Assembly: GCA_943736015.1 (NCBI GenBank)
Contig: OX031059.1
Coordinates: 58,291,159 to 58,355,158, forward strand
Length of the DNA: 64,000 nt
From: Tridacna crocea
Taxonomy: Eukaryota; Mollusca; Bivalvia; Cardiida; Cardiidae
Reading direction: 5' to 3'
Both the position numbers and the translations under genes were made by a program. Below, piece by piece: positions 1-12,628 of this stretch. The notes beneath the pieces were generated by a model that was not told the DNA's origin, did not search any database, and saw nothing but the letters and a program-made list of their open reading frames with translations. Each line of letters starts with the position of its first letter. Positions within the stretch are counted from its first letter, which is position 1.

Positions 1-2530
1 AAACGAAATTTCTTTTTTAGAGACAAATTTAAATGAAACGAATAAAGATAGGTTATCTTCACTACTATCAGAGTTAGAAAACTTACGAAAAGAAAAACTA
101 CATGGCTCTTTTATTAGGTCTAGAGCAAACTGGGTTGACAATAGAGAAAAAGTGACGAAATATCTCTGTAAGTTGGGAAAACAAAATATTGCATCAAAAA
201 CTATTTTCTTTTATAGAAACAGAAGATGGCAACTACTTATTTGACCACAGGGAAATCCTTAAAGAAGCAAAACATTATTATGAAACTTTATATAATGAAT
301 CAAACAATTTGACTGACGTCAATATAGAGGATGACTTACAAAACTGTACTTCAAGTAAACTAGACGAAAAGCAGAAGAAGGAACTTGAAGGATTATTACA
401 ATACAATGAGGTAACACATACACTCAAAAACATGAAAAACGACAAAAGCCCAGGAGCGGATGGTTTTACTTTCAATTTAAGGTGTTCTGGAATAAGATAG
501 GTCATTTTGTTGTAAGAGCATTAAATCACGCATGTATTTCTAGATACTTTTCACCGAACCTTAAATTAGCGACTATAACTTGCATACTAAAAGATAATAA
601 ACCAAAAAAGTTTTTAAAAAACTGGAGACCTATCACTCTTTTAAATGTTCTATATAAGCTTGCATCTGGGAGTACTGCAAATAGGACGAAACACGTTTTG
701 GATCATATCATATAAAGCGACCAAACTGGGTTCTTAAGCGACAGGTTTATAGGTGTAACACAAGACTAGTCTATGACATTATGCAATATTGTGAAGAACA
801 TAGAATACCTGGACTTTTAATGTTAATAGATTTTGAAGAGGCCTTTGATTCTCTGTCATTTAATTTTATTTAAAAGACGCTTGAATATTTTTATTTCGGT
901 GTAATGTTCAAAGAATGGATTAAATTATTTCTACATAATACTGAGGTATGCGTACAAATAAATGGTTTTCTTTCAGATTATTTCAAAGTCAGAAGGGGTT
1001 GTCGACAAGGTGATGCAATATCCGCTTATATTTTCATTCTTTGCGCCAAAATTCTTTGAATGAAAGCACGATAGAAATATAACAGGACTAAAACTTAAAA
1101 CAAAAAAAAAAGAATATATCATATCACAATTTGCTGATGACACAATACTTTTTTTAGACGGTTCTGAAAAATCGTTTAAAAGTACTCTTGAATTACTAGA
1201 AAAATTCTCACATATTTCTGACTTGAAAGTTAATTTCAACAAAACAAAAATGATATGGTTTGGCAGTATGAAGTATAGTACAAGATCTATCAAGACGAAA
1301 TGGAAATTATCATAGGGCCAAATAAAATTTAAACTTCTTGGACTGGATTTCCATGTCGATCTAGACAAAATGATAAAATTAAATTTTGAAAGCAAATTCA
1401 AAAGCATTAATAACACTATATTAAATTATTGGAAAAAAAGAAAACTAACACCAATTAGAAGAATAACTGTAGTCAAAAATTTTTTATTACCTTTACTCAA
1501 ACATCTATTTATTAGTTTACCATCACCAACGAATGAATTTATGAAATAACTGAACAATACACTTTACTAATTTGTATGGGACGGTACTGCAAAAATTAAA
1601 CAAACTGTCTTCACAAAAAATTACATGGAAGGAGATCTAAACATGATTGATGTCAATAAATATAATAGAAGCATGAAAATTAAATGGATAAGAAAACCAG
1701 TTGCTTGTGGTAAAAGTTGTCATAAATTCATAAATAATATAATTGACATAAACTATTCAATTTTGGAATGATATATTGTGAAAAAAAATTATTACGAATA
1801 TAAGAAATGATTTTTGGATCGATATTTTATAATATTCTATAGTATTCATCTCGAAATGCAGTTTTACAATGACTAGAAACAAAGTGATTTTTTTAAATTT
1901 CTATAGCATTACAACATGAGTTAAAACTTTCCTTTCAAAACATCATATTTTGATTAAAAAGGATGCTTTAAAAGGATGTCATAATCCTTCTATTAGTTGT
2001 TATTTCTTTCATATGCTTTCTAAAACTGACATAAATAAACATGTTTACAACACTTTGACATACAACGATGAAATACCTTGGAGTAGAGTTAAATGGGACT
2101 CATTATATAACAACCTAAATGTAGGTTGGAAGCAGGTTCATGGAAATGTGTTTAGATGCACAAAGATACTTATACTCAGTGGTTTCAAACAAGAATAATA
2201 CATAGAATAATTCCAACAAATTCTCTACTTTTTAAAATGAAATTGATAGATACTAACTCATGTACATTTTGTAAACGATATGAAGAAACTATTCTACATT
2301 TATTCCATGACTGTGAACACACCAAATCATTGATTAATAATATAGCAACAGTTTTAAGTACTTTTGACCATACTCTACATATTGATAGTCGAACTTTACT
2401 TTTAGGCACATGTACACCAAACGTACCATTAGACAGGTTACTTTTAGAACTTAAGAAATATATTTATCACTGTAGCAATAAACAAAAAATACCCTCAATG
2501 ATCGGCTTTAAAAATACTTTAAATACTTGA
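1..2530 (+). pseudogene. Decayed L1/Tx1-type LINE, ORF2 reverse transcriptase to C-terminal zinc motif
   Basis: Remnant of the second protein of a non-LTR retrotransposon; the window opens inside it. Conserved reverse transcriptase blocks appear in order but in different frames: KSPGADGFT (about 445-470), NWRPITLLNVLYK (about 620-660), RRGCRQGDAISAYIF (about 990-1035) and QFADDTILFLDGS (about 1125-1165, with the catalytic FADD). A distal block at 2160-2330 carries CTFCKRYEETILHLFHDC, that is C-x2-C-x8-H-x4-C, the spacing known from L1-like and Tx1-like LINEs. Stops and frameshifts separate every block (for example near 485, 715, 870, 1290, 2160), so no functional protein can be made. The endonuclease part would lie upstream of the window. 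Clade placement is inferred from the zinc motif only. Confidence 0.8.
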
Positions 2531-2761
2531 ATATTTATAAATGCACAAACACACATGAAATTGACAAATGTCACATAACAATTGTAGAATATGTTTATCA
2601 AAGTCTCCTATTGCCAGTATAGTATACAGGTAATAAATACTAACGAATTTCTATATAATTTCGTAAAGATTCCAGTTTCTTTACTCCATATTCACATATC
2701 CACTCACTCACACACACACACATACTTGCACCTATTTTATGTTTTTCCACCATGATTTCTG

Positions 2762-2798
<37 letters not shown>

Positions 2799-3386
2799 AA
2801 GGCCACATTCAAGAGATGGAACAACTCTATAAAATTACAGTTTTTGCTAGGCATATGAAACATCCTTTGTTTAAGAGTACTAACAAATTATTTACAAAGC
2901 TACTAACATTGAATTGTAAGGTATGATGGGAGATGGCCACGACTCCCATCATACCAGTTGACTTGTCTTGTACAGGGTTAACTTAGTACTTCCTGAATAC
3001 GACCTTTTTTATCTTCTGACAGACAACTTTTGAAAAGAAATGTGGTAAAATAGGATATTGCTCTTAAAGGAAAAGACAAAATCACTCATACAACTATGTA
3101 AAGACCGTATCCGACAACCATTCAGACGGCCATTTATTATGGAATTATGTCAGGCTAGACGCATTTAGAGCGGGTCATCAGCACAGAACAAATCCGATAC
3201 CGGAGTTACGGGGAACTTATTGCACGGACAATCACCCCGTTCAATTTTACTTTGGTTTTATTGCGACGATGGTTCGATGAAAAAGTAATTTTACCTTTTG
3301 TCCCATTTTAGTTTCTTTAGATCCGTATAGGCCGTATGACAAAAAAAAAAAAGTCTGCAAGAATGGCAATGTGCATTTGCGTCTGC
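2531..3386. other. Non-coding stretch with (CA)n and (CT)n microsatellites
   Basis: Follows the LINE and may include its 3' untranslated end. It holds a short (CA)n run at 2706-2723, a pure (CT)n tract at about 2764-2795, and a small perfect hairpin at 2919-2956 (arms GGTATGATGGGAG). No coding signal is seen. Confidence 0.6.
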
Positions 3387-3446
3387 AAGAAGTTTCGACC
3401 TTTGTCAGCCTGCGCAGTCAGGCTGACAAGGGTGGAAACTTCTTGT
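3387..3446. repeat. Hairpin fragment of the GCCTGCGCA palindromic repeat family
   Basis: Arms CAAGAAGTTTCGACC and its near reverse complement flank TGTCAGCCTGCGCAGTCAGG, which reads into its own inverse. The same AGCCTGCGCA core occurs inside the inverted-repeat elements at 7198-7472 and 47034-47287, so this is probably the stem of a related MITE. Confidence 0.5.
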
Positions 3447-4559
3447 GTTTTGTAAATTTTCTTCATGTTTACGGATCATTTATGATTCAATCGGTTGTTA
3501 GACGAAATGGATACACATTTACAGGCTGATTTATTTACGTGGTTTAATACGCCAGGGAGATGCTCGTAACCCCCCCCCCCCCTTTTCTTTACTAGTGCTG
3601 CACATATGTACATATGTACATGTACATGAAATTAAGTGCAAAAAGCTAGGCCAGTTATTAAAGAAATGGTACTTGACTTATCAATGCAGTGGATGTATCA
3701 TCATCGATTATACCTTATGTCACTCCGTAACTTGCAACACTGGTGGTACCGATGCACTTGAAGCTTTGTTGGACCAAACTATGGGGTTGACCGAACTGTG
3801 GGGGAAGCTTCGATAGGATAAAAGAAAAAGAAAGTTTTAACATTTTACAGATCTTTAGAAGAGGTTTCTGTTTTTTATATTGCCTAAAGAATGAACATAC
3901 AGCAACGGTACCTAGCGCTCTAGTTTTCGATAGCCGAATATGGTCTTGAATGGCATTGCTATTGGTCCACTTTTCATTGAGACAATACTAATATATTTTA
4001 ATGGCGTCAATCCCCATCTACTTCCGGTCTATAATAGATAGCTAACATATGGCATTAAAGCTCGTATCGAGGAGCATGCTATTTGTATATCTCTCTGGTT
4101 TCTCTCTAATGCTGTAGGGTTGGTATGAAGTATTTTGATTTTTGAGATACCCCACGTTTGTTGAACGGACGTAAAAGTGTAAACTTTTTTTCTCGTTTTC
4201 TTGTAGGTTACCTGAAGCAGTTGAAAGCGTGTCATTAATCACAAAGCACCAAGTGCCATGGTGCCAAAGAAATCCGTGTTGAACGCACAGGTAAATTCAC
4301 GGCGACTTTGCCAGTTGTAGTCCGACATGTTCACAGTCTCTGAACAATATTTCAAGATCATTAAGCTAGCAATACGTAATACCAGTAATGGGAAAGAAAA
4401 ATGTTTCAAATTTCAATGGAATTTAAGAATTGAGGATGTTGTTTTTCCGCTTCGCCTCTTCCACGCACTAATTCATTGTGATTTAAAAAGAAAGCGATGA
4501 AGTTGTCAATTTACATAACAATATCCATGTTGCATCCGATAGATAAGTAGCTTTAACTT
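3447..4559. other. Non-coding, no recognisable feature
   Basis: Contains a poly-C run near 3571-3582 and alternating TACATATGTACATATG near 3604-3620. Short open frames here have no motif or sequence character to support them. Confidence 0.5.
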
Positions 4560-4860
4560 TTTGCCACAATGCGAAATAGTAGCCTTGTCCAAACTGAAAC
4601 CATTTCAAGACAACGATTTAAAAGCTGTTCTAAAAGTCTTTTTTTTTTTAAATGTAGAAAACATTGTGGGCATTTCTCCTTTTTCCGCAATATTTTGTTG
4701 CGTAGTTAGAAGTTGGGGTTCCTCGGCAAATGGTTTAATTGAATGGCATAATTCTACCCCCTGCAAAACGAATGTTTTCGGGGGTGTACTGGTTTATCCG
4801 AGTGTCCGTCCGTCCGTGTGTCCCTCCGTGTGTCCGTCTGTGTACAAAATACTATTATAG
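4560..4860. repeat. Degenerate palindromic MITE plus (TCCG)n minisatellite
   Basis: 4561-4700 keeps blocks resembling the palindromic MITE family common in this window (TTGTCCAAACTGAAA, GAAAACATTGTGGG, TTTCTCCTTTTTCCGCAAT) but lacks the central palindrome. 4796-4850 is a degenerate TCCG/TCTG repeat following GGGGGTGTACTGG, like the head of the tandem repeat that begins near 43150. Confidence 0.4.
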
Positions 4861-7197
4861 AGGATAAACACAAACTAATTAAACACTTAGATAATTTACT
4901 AATATTATTTAGCAATTCAGAGCAAAAGCATTAAATCTGGCCACAGCCCCTCTCAGTAACTTACAAATAATTAGATAGCAACAAGTTAGCCCTGGTGACA
5001 GAGACCCACAGTGTTACTGTGCAAACAAGCTAAGTTAAAAATTTAAACTACTTTACAACCAAGATCGATACTGGCGGAGGCACATCCCACCAGACACACT
5101 ACAAAGAGATTAGGGAGCTGCGACTTCGGAGTTCTGATTGAAAGTATAGGTACTCCTGAAACGAGACTAACTGAAGCAAATCACCGTGCAAAAATTATTC
5201 ATATTGATATAACTACTAAAAGAAACTTTATTCACAAAAATAAGGCAAGGGTGGGAGCGGTGGGGTTTCTTTTGTAACGATAGCAAGGATTTGGTTTACT
5301 GAATTGCTTGACACAGCTTGACCTTCAAAGAACGATGGAAAAGATACCGAGCAATAAAACAACGGGAAAGGACTTAAATGAGCAGCAAGGAAATTTGTGC
5401 TGTCCCTAAAAAAGGTTTCAAGTCTGAATGCTTAAAACTCAGTAATTTTGTGTCGAAAGCTCCTCCTACACAGTTTTCCTTCAATTGTATTGAAACTTTG
5501 CACATATACTGATCATATATTGAAGATTTGCAAAACGTAATTTTCAAGTGTCAACTCTTCCTGGTTGAGGAATTATCTCCCCTTGAACTTGACACCTTTT
5601 TCTGTCAAAGCGCTGGCGGGGGGTATTAAGTCACATTCAGTGACAGCCCTAGTTGAACTATTATATGACAAAATGAACCTTATTCTAGGCACTTTTTTGG
5701 AGAGTCTAGATTTGCACGAGACTGCAAATAGAGTGCTAAGTGATTTCGGGTCTCTGATCTTTTGGTGTAGTTGTCCCTTGGCGAGACATTTCAGAACACC
5801 AGTCCAGTACTGGAATGGCTAAGAAAACACGCTAGAAATCAGTCTGATGTTTTAACTACAAGTGTTCAGCTGAATGGAGTTTATCAGTGATGATTAATTT
5901 ACTTTGGAACGTCTCTGCACTTGATGAGAAATTCTTCTGTCGTTTGAAAAATGTTTATTTTCCCTCATGTGAGAAATGTGCTTATATTTCTCTTACTTCC
6001 CCCACCACCCATCTTCACTACAAACGTCACTGTCAGTCGTATCAAAATAGACCAGTAACTTCCGCTTTCTCTTAAACCTCCCCCATCCCCCCCCCCCCCC
6101 ACACACACACACACACGTCCGATGTTTTTACTACCAATGACCTTTTCGTGTCGATCTGAGAAAAAGTGAAATTTGCCACGCTTCCCTATCCCCGTTTTCT
6201 GATTTTCTGAAAATATTCTTCGTGTGTAAGGCCAAGTCTTTAATAAATATTGTCTATCACTTGATCTCTGCCCCGACTCTTCTACACTTTAAACGGCATT
6301 CTTTTCGTCTCTTCCCTTTGATTTTTTTGTACACTCAAAATATGTCTTACTTAAAGTATAAGAATAAGTTTTGATGGTTTTTACCCTGACTCTTCTTTAC
6401 TGATAATGTCCTTTCCTATCGTTTGAAATAAAACCTAAAAACTGCTGTTCTGAATACTTTATACTTAATGAATACTTTACTGAAAACAGTCTATTTGTGG
6501 GGAGAAAACAAGGTTTAAATGAATGTTACTTCTTCCCCACCTCTCAACTCGCCCCCTTGATTCCAAATTTTGTCTTATTCTTCTACACTAAAAATTGCAC
6601 ATTTTTTTGAGAAAGTTCGTTTTTATGTATTTTACCAGTCAACTCCCACATAACCTTTGGCTGAAATTGACCTTTTTGTCGAAATAAGTCTGAACTGAGT
6701 ACGTCTTTCCCGCTTTCTCCGACCCCCATTTACTACATTGAAAATAGTCTTCTTTATCGCATAGATATAAATCTCAATAAACTTTATCATTTTTCACCTT
6801 ATTCTTCTACTCTGAAAAAAAAATCATTTTTTTATTGTAAAAACTAAATTAATCTTCCTAAAGTTTGGTCTTTTCACACTTCCATCCCATTTTACACTAA
6901 GACTATATTCGTCTTTACAGAAAATAAAATATCTTGTTATCGTTTGAAAAAAAAAAAATCTTCTAAAATTTTACTACTTTCATCTACCCCCTCTCATCTT
7001 CATCGATTCTTATGCACTGAAATGGTCTGTGTATCGTGTGAAAATTTTAAAGTCTTGATAAATTGTGCCATCCCCAACCATGCACACATACAAACTGTTA
7101 CACTGTTGCAAAATTTCTTCCGCAGATGAAATTGAAATAACTTATATTTTCTGTTATAAGCTGTCGGATAACATATTATGTCTTGTCATCTCAAATA
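4861..7197. other. Non-coding, T/C-rich, weakly repetitive
   Basis: No coding signal is seen. From about 5930 to 7060 phrases such as TCGTTTGAAAA (5939, 6419, 6941) and TTCTTCTACACT recur irregularly, which suggests a very degenerate tandem array. A C-run and (CA)n lie at 6087-6115. Confidence 0.4.
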
Positions 7198-7472
7198 GAT
7201 ATGTGACCCATCACGCAAAAAGGGACCATCTTGGAATTCTGTACATTAATTTTGATGAAAACAGATCAACGATAGTGCAGGCCAATCAATTCAAGTTGAT
7301 AAATCAAAAATGATTGTAGAACAAAGTAAAATGACAACTTTTCATACAAGAAATGTAATTAAAGCGAAAAGTGTCAACTCTGGTCAGCCTGCGCAATTCG
7401 CGCAGTCTGACCAGGATTGACACTTTTCGCAGTTCCCAGAAGGTTCCTTTTTGCGTGATGGATCACATATAT
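7198..7472. mobile_element. MITE with about 35-bp terminal inverted repeats and internal hairpin
   Basis: The left end ATATGTGACCCATCACGCAA continues AAAGGGACC. The right end is its inverse with two or three changes (GGTTCCTTTTTGCGTGATGG then ATCACATAT). Near the right end, 7367-7431 forms a long hairpin with arms GCGAAAAGTGTCAA and the core CAGCCTGCGCA. No coding capacity. A related element lies at 47034-47287. Confidence 0.7.
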
Positions 7473-8034
7473 GTAAGATGTTCGTATTGGGAAACACCAG
7501 AACAAGAAACTGAACGCGAAAATCCACTTTTGATAACACTATAATATATATTATCAGACTATAGAAGAGGAAGGCCGAACGCACTGCAACTGGTTTTTAC
7601 AATGATAAATAGTTTTCTTGATACTTGGGACTCAATGGGCCTTTTTGGTGCTTTTGTGGACAGAGTAGATCAAAATCAGGCTACAAAAATGTGCATTCTA
7701 ATCTTTGATCTTCACCGCAAGATATATATGAAATTTTCCAGAGCATTGAGGAAGAAATGAGCAACTTTTAATCTGAAAACCGTTTTTATCTAATCGTTGC
7801 GTTTCTTACACTGAATTAAGGTTTTTTTACTGAATTCAGGTCTTTTTCTCGTATTGTTTCTTTTATTCCCGCGTACAACATATCTTCTTATCAATACCAT
7901 CTGAAGGATAATTATTTCAACAAGATCTCTAGTTATGTTATTATCCTACAAATCTTAAACCATGTTGTTATTGCACAAAATTGCTTTCCATGTACATATA
8001 TTCTACTACGAACTAGTCTCTTGAAACTATTAAC
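7473..8034. other. Non-coding, no recognisable feature
   Basis: AT-rich sequence between two MITEs. The segment around 7640-7700 resembles 49970-50060 (GTAGATCAAAATCAGGCT and GTAGATCAAGATCAGACT) and may be an eroded repeat. Confidence 0.4.
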
Positions 8035-8037
8035 CAG

Positions 8038-8322
8038 GGTTCCGTTTAACAAAGGTAGTTACGAACAAAATTTACGTAAGTATTATGTAACTATACTAGG
8101 CCTAACTATCATAATTATTCTAAAAAAAAATGGCGATAAATGAAAGTTTCCTGGAAATTTTACCTAAATGAACTGAACAGATGAAATTTCCAGGAAACTA
8201 TTTTGTCACAACAGTTTTATAACATAATCATGTTAGTTATCTTGTTTCTTTTAGCAGATTAGTGCAACTATACAGTAGTTAAGTTTTGTTTGTAACTACA
8301 TGTACCTTGGTAAAACGGGATC
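8038..8322. mobile_element. Harbinger-type MITE with CAG target duplication
   Basis: The left end GGTTCCGTTTAACAAAGGTA matches the inverse of the right end (GATCCCGTTTTACCAAGGTA). CAG flanks both sides at 8035-8037 and 8323-8325. The ends match the larger Harbinger-like element at 30965-33375, so this is probably an internally deleted relative. An inner inverted repeat (AGTTTCCTGGAAATTT) lies at 8144-8202. Confidence 0.7.
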
Positions 8323-8325
8323 CAG

Positions 8326-8535
8326 GGCCGGTAATCACCAACCATTCTTGAGAATAGTCTTAGTCTTATTCTCCAAGGTTTTACGGTTAGACTTAGTTAA
8401 ATTTGTAAATAACACAACTTCTGATTGGCTAAACCAAATGGTTTAGCCAATCAGAAGTTATGTTAATTAAAAATTTAGAAAATTCTGGAGAGTAAGACAA
8501 AGAACGTTTTAAAGAATGGTTGGTGAATACGGGCC
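8326..8535. mobile_element. Hairpin MITE (GGCCGGTATTCACC family) with CAG duplication
   Basis: The terminal repeats GGCCGGTAATCACCAACCAT and its inverse enclose the perfect inverted repeat CTTCTGATTGGCTAAACC. CAG flanks it at 8323-8325 and 8536-8538, the first shared with the MITE immediately upstream. Relatives are at 30137 and 45475. A 3-bp CWG duplication is known for Harbinger-type elements. Confidence 0.75.
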
Positions 8536-8796
8536 CAGGAGTATATTGATATGTAATATGATATTGACAGTTTCATAAGCAGTATATCCTGTTATAGCTA
8601 CTAGTAAATGAACTTGTCGAGGACATCTTTCTGAAAAATGTGGGAACTGTGAATATCAACAATCTTAAAGATAGTGTAACTCAGGGAACAGTTGCTTGGG
8701 GACAGTGCAATGTATGGACCCAGCGTCTACCTCCTACATCAAAGTCTGGAATGTCCAATACTTTAAAAGATATCTGAAGAATTGATTTAGAAGTTT

Positions 8797-8833
<37 letters not shown>

Positions 8834-8835
8834 CA
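8536..8835. other. Non-coding, ends in a (GATA)n tract
   Basis: No coding signal. A (GATA)n microsatellite covers about 8801-8831, directly beyond the 3' end of the minus-strand LINE remnant, and could have grown from its tail. Confidence 0.5.
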
Positions 8836-9714
8836 TAATAATAATAATAAATTTATTTAACGAAGGTAGCTTATTAAGCCATCATTACACATTATAAAAA
8901 CAGCATAATGAATTACTTATTTGCAATAAGGCCTTCGATAAAATGCCCATGCACGCAACATTTTTGTCCACATACACTCACTCACTCAGACACGACTCCC
9001 CCTGCCCCGACACACACACATGGACATACATTTTGGTTAAACTTAGAAAAATAGTGGTTTAAACATGCATATGTAGCATCATCATGAAAAATCATTAAAA
9101 GACATCAAATAACTTTTTAAATTTCTTTTAAATGCGTCATTTGAATTTTAGATACATTCTGCAAGATTAAAGTTTATACATAACAAATCTGTTAGAAAAT
9201 TTTCCATGTTCAACCGTGCAATAGATCGGTAGGTTATTGTTTGATATGATCTCCTTTTGTGCGATACTATGTTGTAATTGTAGGTAAGCGCAATCGGGTA
9301 ATCATCACTTATTCCTATCTCAGGAATTAATGTTTCATAGATAGATTGAGGACATATACTGTAAATGTGATCTATTATGCTCTCGGAATTTGTCTTAACT
9401 CTAGTAGGTTTTTTGATATGCTGATGGAGCCTTAAGTCCTGAACTAATTTAGACCATTTTGAATTACTATATGTAGAAGACAGTGAATAATTTATGTTAT
9501 AGTCACCTAATAGAATGTAATCAAAAGCACTAGTTTCTGCTTGAGATAATTGGACTTCATATTTGTCAATCCACTGCTGGCTGCTATTAGGTGGCCTATA
9601 AGAGAAATTTAGTAAAAAAGGTTTGTTACACGGTAGTTTTATCTCAAGCCAAATACTTTTTAAGATCATATAGATAGATAGATAGATAGATAGAATTTTT
9701 AACCGACCGATCAC
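8836..9714 (-). pseudogene. Internally deleted LINE: AP endonuclease fragment fused to the 3' end
   Basis: On the minus strand, 9714-9148 encodes part of an AP-endonuclease domain of a non-LTR retrotransposon. Visible blocks are FSYRPPNSS, DYILLGDYNINY (GDYN-type active-site block), IDHIYSICP and ISDDYPIALTYN, the last corresponding to the usual SDHxP motif with H replaced by D. The frame then runs within about 60 residues into NDAFKRNLKSYL-like sequence in a shifted frame (near 9125), which resembles the extreme C-terminus of CR1/L2-type LINEs, and into a 3' UTR ending in (TTA)n at about 8840. The whole reverse transcriptase is missing, so this is an internal deletion and not simple 5' truncation. 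A second (GATA)n tract at 9670-9694 marks the upstream boundary. Confidence 0.65.
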
Positions 9715-10493
9715 GATTATCTTTTCACTTATTTGTACCCCGAGGGTCAGTTAATCTGTGTGTTTTTAATGTGTGATTGCATCTTAGTTTCTGCTATAAG
9801 TAATGATATATGAGTTGTGTTTTCTTTTTTTTTTTTCTTTCTTTTTATTCTAGCGTGTTCTTTAATATGATAATGTTAGCATTTTCTTCTTTTATCAGTT
9901 TTTTTTTTAAAGAAAGAATGTCACACTGCATTAAGGGTCTTGTTTCCGTCGTTGTAGAATATAATACAACTTATTAACAATAATGATCCCTGCGATTCGG
10001 GATAAAAAAAACAAGCTAATGCTTGGCCTTGAGTATCTCCAGATAATTTTATTCCTCTTATCGCATACATATTAGTAGAAAATACTAATAAGAAAGTTTG
10101 GTCTTTGAACCGACACAACCACGCACAGTGATGATTTTCTTTTTCTAATTTCTAAAATAATTATCAAAGACCATAGTATAAAGAAGCAGGGAAGCTCAAC
10201 AAAAATAATTGAAATGCAATCGGATCACTGATTCCTTCACTCGATCCTATGATAGCCTTGAAATAATCTTTGCCCATTTGTACATGGCAGGGTCAAATGA
10301 CATTGTTCGAGAAACTAGAGTGTTTCTTGCCAGACAACAAAATTTACGCTGGTCAATATTAAAAGGATTTACAGATGGCATACTGATTTTTGCTTCATTT
10401 CTTTGATTTGCCTTTAAATGCAGACATTATGGAGAAAAGGAGAAAATGTATCAAAGGACAATGTTTTTTGAAAGCCTTCTTCCCTAGGGTGCC
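9715..10493. other. Non-coding, no recognisable feature
   Basis: AT-rich with several homopolymer T runs (9826-9850, 9899-9909). No motif in any frame. Confidence 0.5.
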
Positions 10494-10708
10494 TAACTCA
10501 TTACTAAACGACAATATCTTGGGCTTGTCTAACCGAAAGCACTCGCAGATGACAAAATAAAAAGTGACTGAAAATTCGAAACTCGTTGTGTGAAGAGTAG
10601 AAAACATTGTTCGAAAAGGAGAAACTATTTTCTGCTTTTCTCAAATTGTTTTTTAAAGGATTTTTTCTCAGGGTCGTCAAAAGTAGGGATTGCGTGGTAA
10701 TGGATTAA
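10494..10708 (+). mobile_element. Palindromic TTAA-type MITE, diverged copy
   Basis: Begins CTAACTCATTACTAAACGAC and ends GGTAATGGATTAA. It has the family's ordered blocks (GCTTGTCT, GCAGATGACAAAATAAAA, GTGACTGAAAATT, GAAAACATTGT), but the central palindrome has decayed to GGAGAAACTATTTTCTGC. Confidence 0.75.
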
Positions 10709-11427
10709 ACTCGGTACTGTTTGATAAAGGCTCCAGGCGATCGAGGGCCGGGTTGTCTTGTTTTCTTCCAGGAATAATGCCACTTGTTCATCGGGTATTC
10801 TCTGTGCAAACCCCAAATATCATAGTCTAAAGTGCCCAAAATACTAAACTTACAGGAAAAACAGAAAAAATATGATTATCAGCGGTATAGAAAAAATATA
10901 GAAAAACGTATACGCAATCTAAGGTGTTGGAATCTTAAAAGGACTGGGCAATACATTTTTTTATTGCCTCCTAATCAGAAGATATTGCATGGTACATTTT
11001 AAAGTCAACAGATCTGAGAAAAGTGCAGGTGAACAGTGATTTAGTGAGTGCAGTATAAACATGACAGATATTTTAGGTATGAAAGTTGAACATTACAAGT
11101 ACAAGGAAAGAATAAAAAAGGTATTGACAACAATCACATGTTTGACAAAAATGCAAATCAGATTTCAGATTCATATTTAAGTAGGTCTATACTCATAGAT
11201 CCGTTTCACCAATCTTTACAATATGTGAATTTGTACAAGTAAATATTTATCAAAGTTCTACGATCGAAGCTTTATACCGCACGCCTCAACCGTCGAGAAA
11301 TACGAGTTATTTTATCCGTAGTCTAGATCTACGCTACAGGTCTGGCGCCTTACGTCATCTACATGTAGTATATGTCAGCCGCTTTTGTCAACTAGATACT
11401 CTGCTTGCGAAAAAACAAAATCGTCAA
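10709..11427. other. Non-coding, no recognisable feature
   Basis: No motif, inverted repeat or coding signal was identified. Confidence 0.45.
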
Positions 11428-11520
11428 AAATACAATACAATACAATACATTTTATTTGCTTCAATGTAAACAATGTAGATCCTGCAAAATATCAATGATG
11501 AAACAACAGAGTAGTCAACG
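11428..11520 (-). repeat. LINE 3' tail, minus strand
   Basis: Read on the minus strand this ends GCAAATAAAATG followed by (TATTG)n (11429-11450 on +). That resembles the 3' terminus of a CR1/L2-type LINE. Nothing upstream of it on the minus strand is recognisable as coding. Confidence 0.45.
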
Positions 11521-12628
11521 TGATTTTTTATTTACTTGAAACTATTAAGCGGGAAAGAGAGTGAAGAAGCTATTATGTAAGTGAAAATTATACGTGACCT
11601 GTTTTGATTGGAAATCTTGTCCATTTTTAGCGAAATTGAGATAATTCTATTGTTGAGAGAATAGCTTGAATTATTTTTCTGGTGTTTTTATGGTATTCAA
11701 CATTACTCATATCAAATTAACAAGTGCACTTATTCATGCTCTCTTAATTTCGTTTATACTTACGATTCACCGTAAACAAACTTTCCAAAAAACTGGCTGC
11801 TTTTCAAGTATGTATATACATATTGCCGATAAAAAACAATGTTCATTTTATATTAAGAATTTTTTTTCTTTTTTTTTTATATATATATAAATGAAAGATA
11901 GAAAATGCATATAAAGAGCCTTTATATAAAAGGACTGATATGAGATTTTATTCCACCTAGTGATCTGATATTCATACAGTATGTAAAAATTACTTTTAAA
12001 TACAGACCCTTCCTTTTGTACAATATATATTTGACATCAGCATGAAATTTTAATACAACTTCATCTATATATATACTTTAAACATTATACGGAAGATTTG
12101 AAATTCTCTTATCTAGTATGAAACTTTGTAAAGCCTGTATAATACTACGTACAAACGATTTTTTTTATACTTTCTTAGAGTAATGCTTCAGAAAACATTG
12201 TGATTATCGCGCTCATTAAAGAGGAAGGCTATTGAAAACATTGTAATAAAAGGTGACGGAACAGTTCAGGATTAGTATAGTTTTATTCTTCTTTAGAACA
12301 GTGCTTATGAAAACATCGCTATGTGCGCGTTTTTAAAGGAAAAGCTATTGGAAACACTATGGTAAAGGATGACATAAAGGTTAGTAGATCTATATTTTAA
12401 ACTACTTTCGTATCAAGCTTTTGAAAACATTGTAGCAAAAGGAGACAAATCATCCGGAAGTCAGTATCTTGTGATTTTTTCGAATTAAAGCCTTTGAAAA
12501 CATGCGATTTTTGGTGCTTCTTTAGTAAATAATTTATCAAAACAATATGGCAAAGGTGATATGTCATGCGACTACTGAAAACGGAAAAGTGGAAGGCGGC
12601 GTAACTCAGCAAAGTAAACATATATACA
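11521..12628. repeat. Non-coding with a degenerate GAAAACATTGT repeat
   Basis: The first half is plain AT-rich sequence. From about 12185 to 12560 the phrase TGAAAACATTGT(A)GCAAAAGGTGACA recurs in degraded form about seven times (near 12190, 12233, 12308, 12349, 12420, 12492, 12537). The phrase resembles the inner flank of the palindromic MITE family, so the array may derive from it. Confidence 0.4.
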
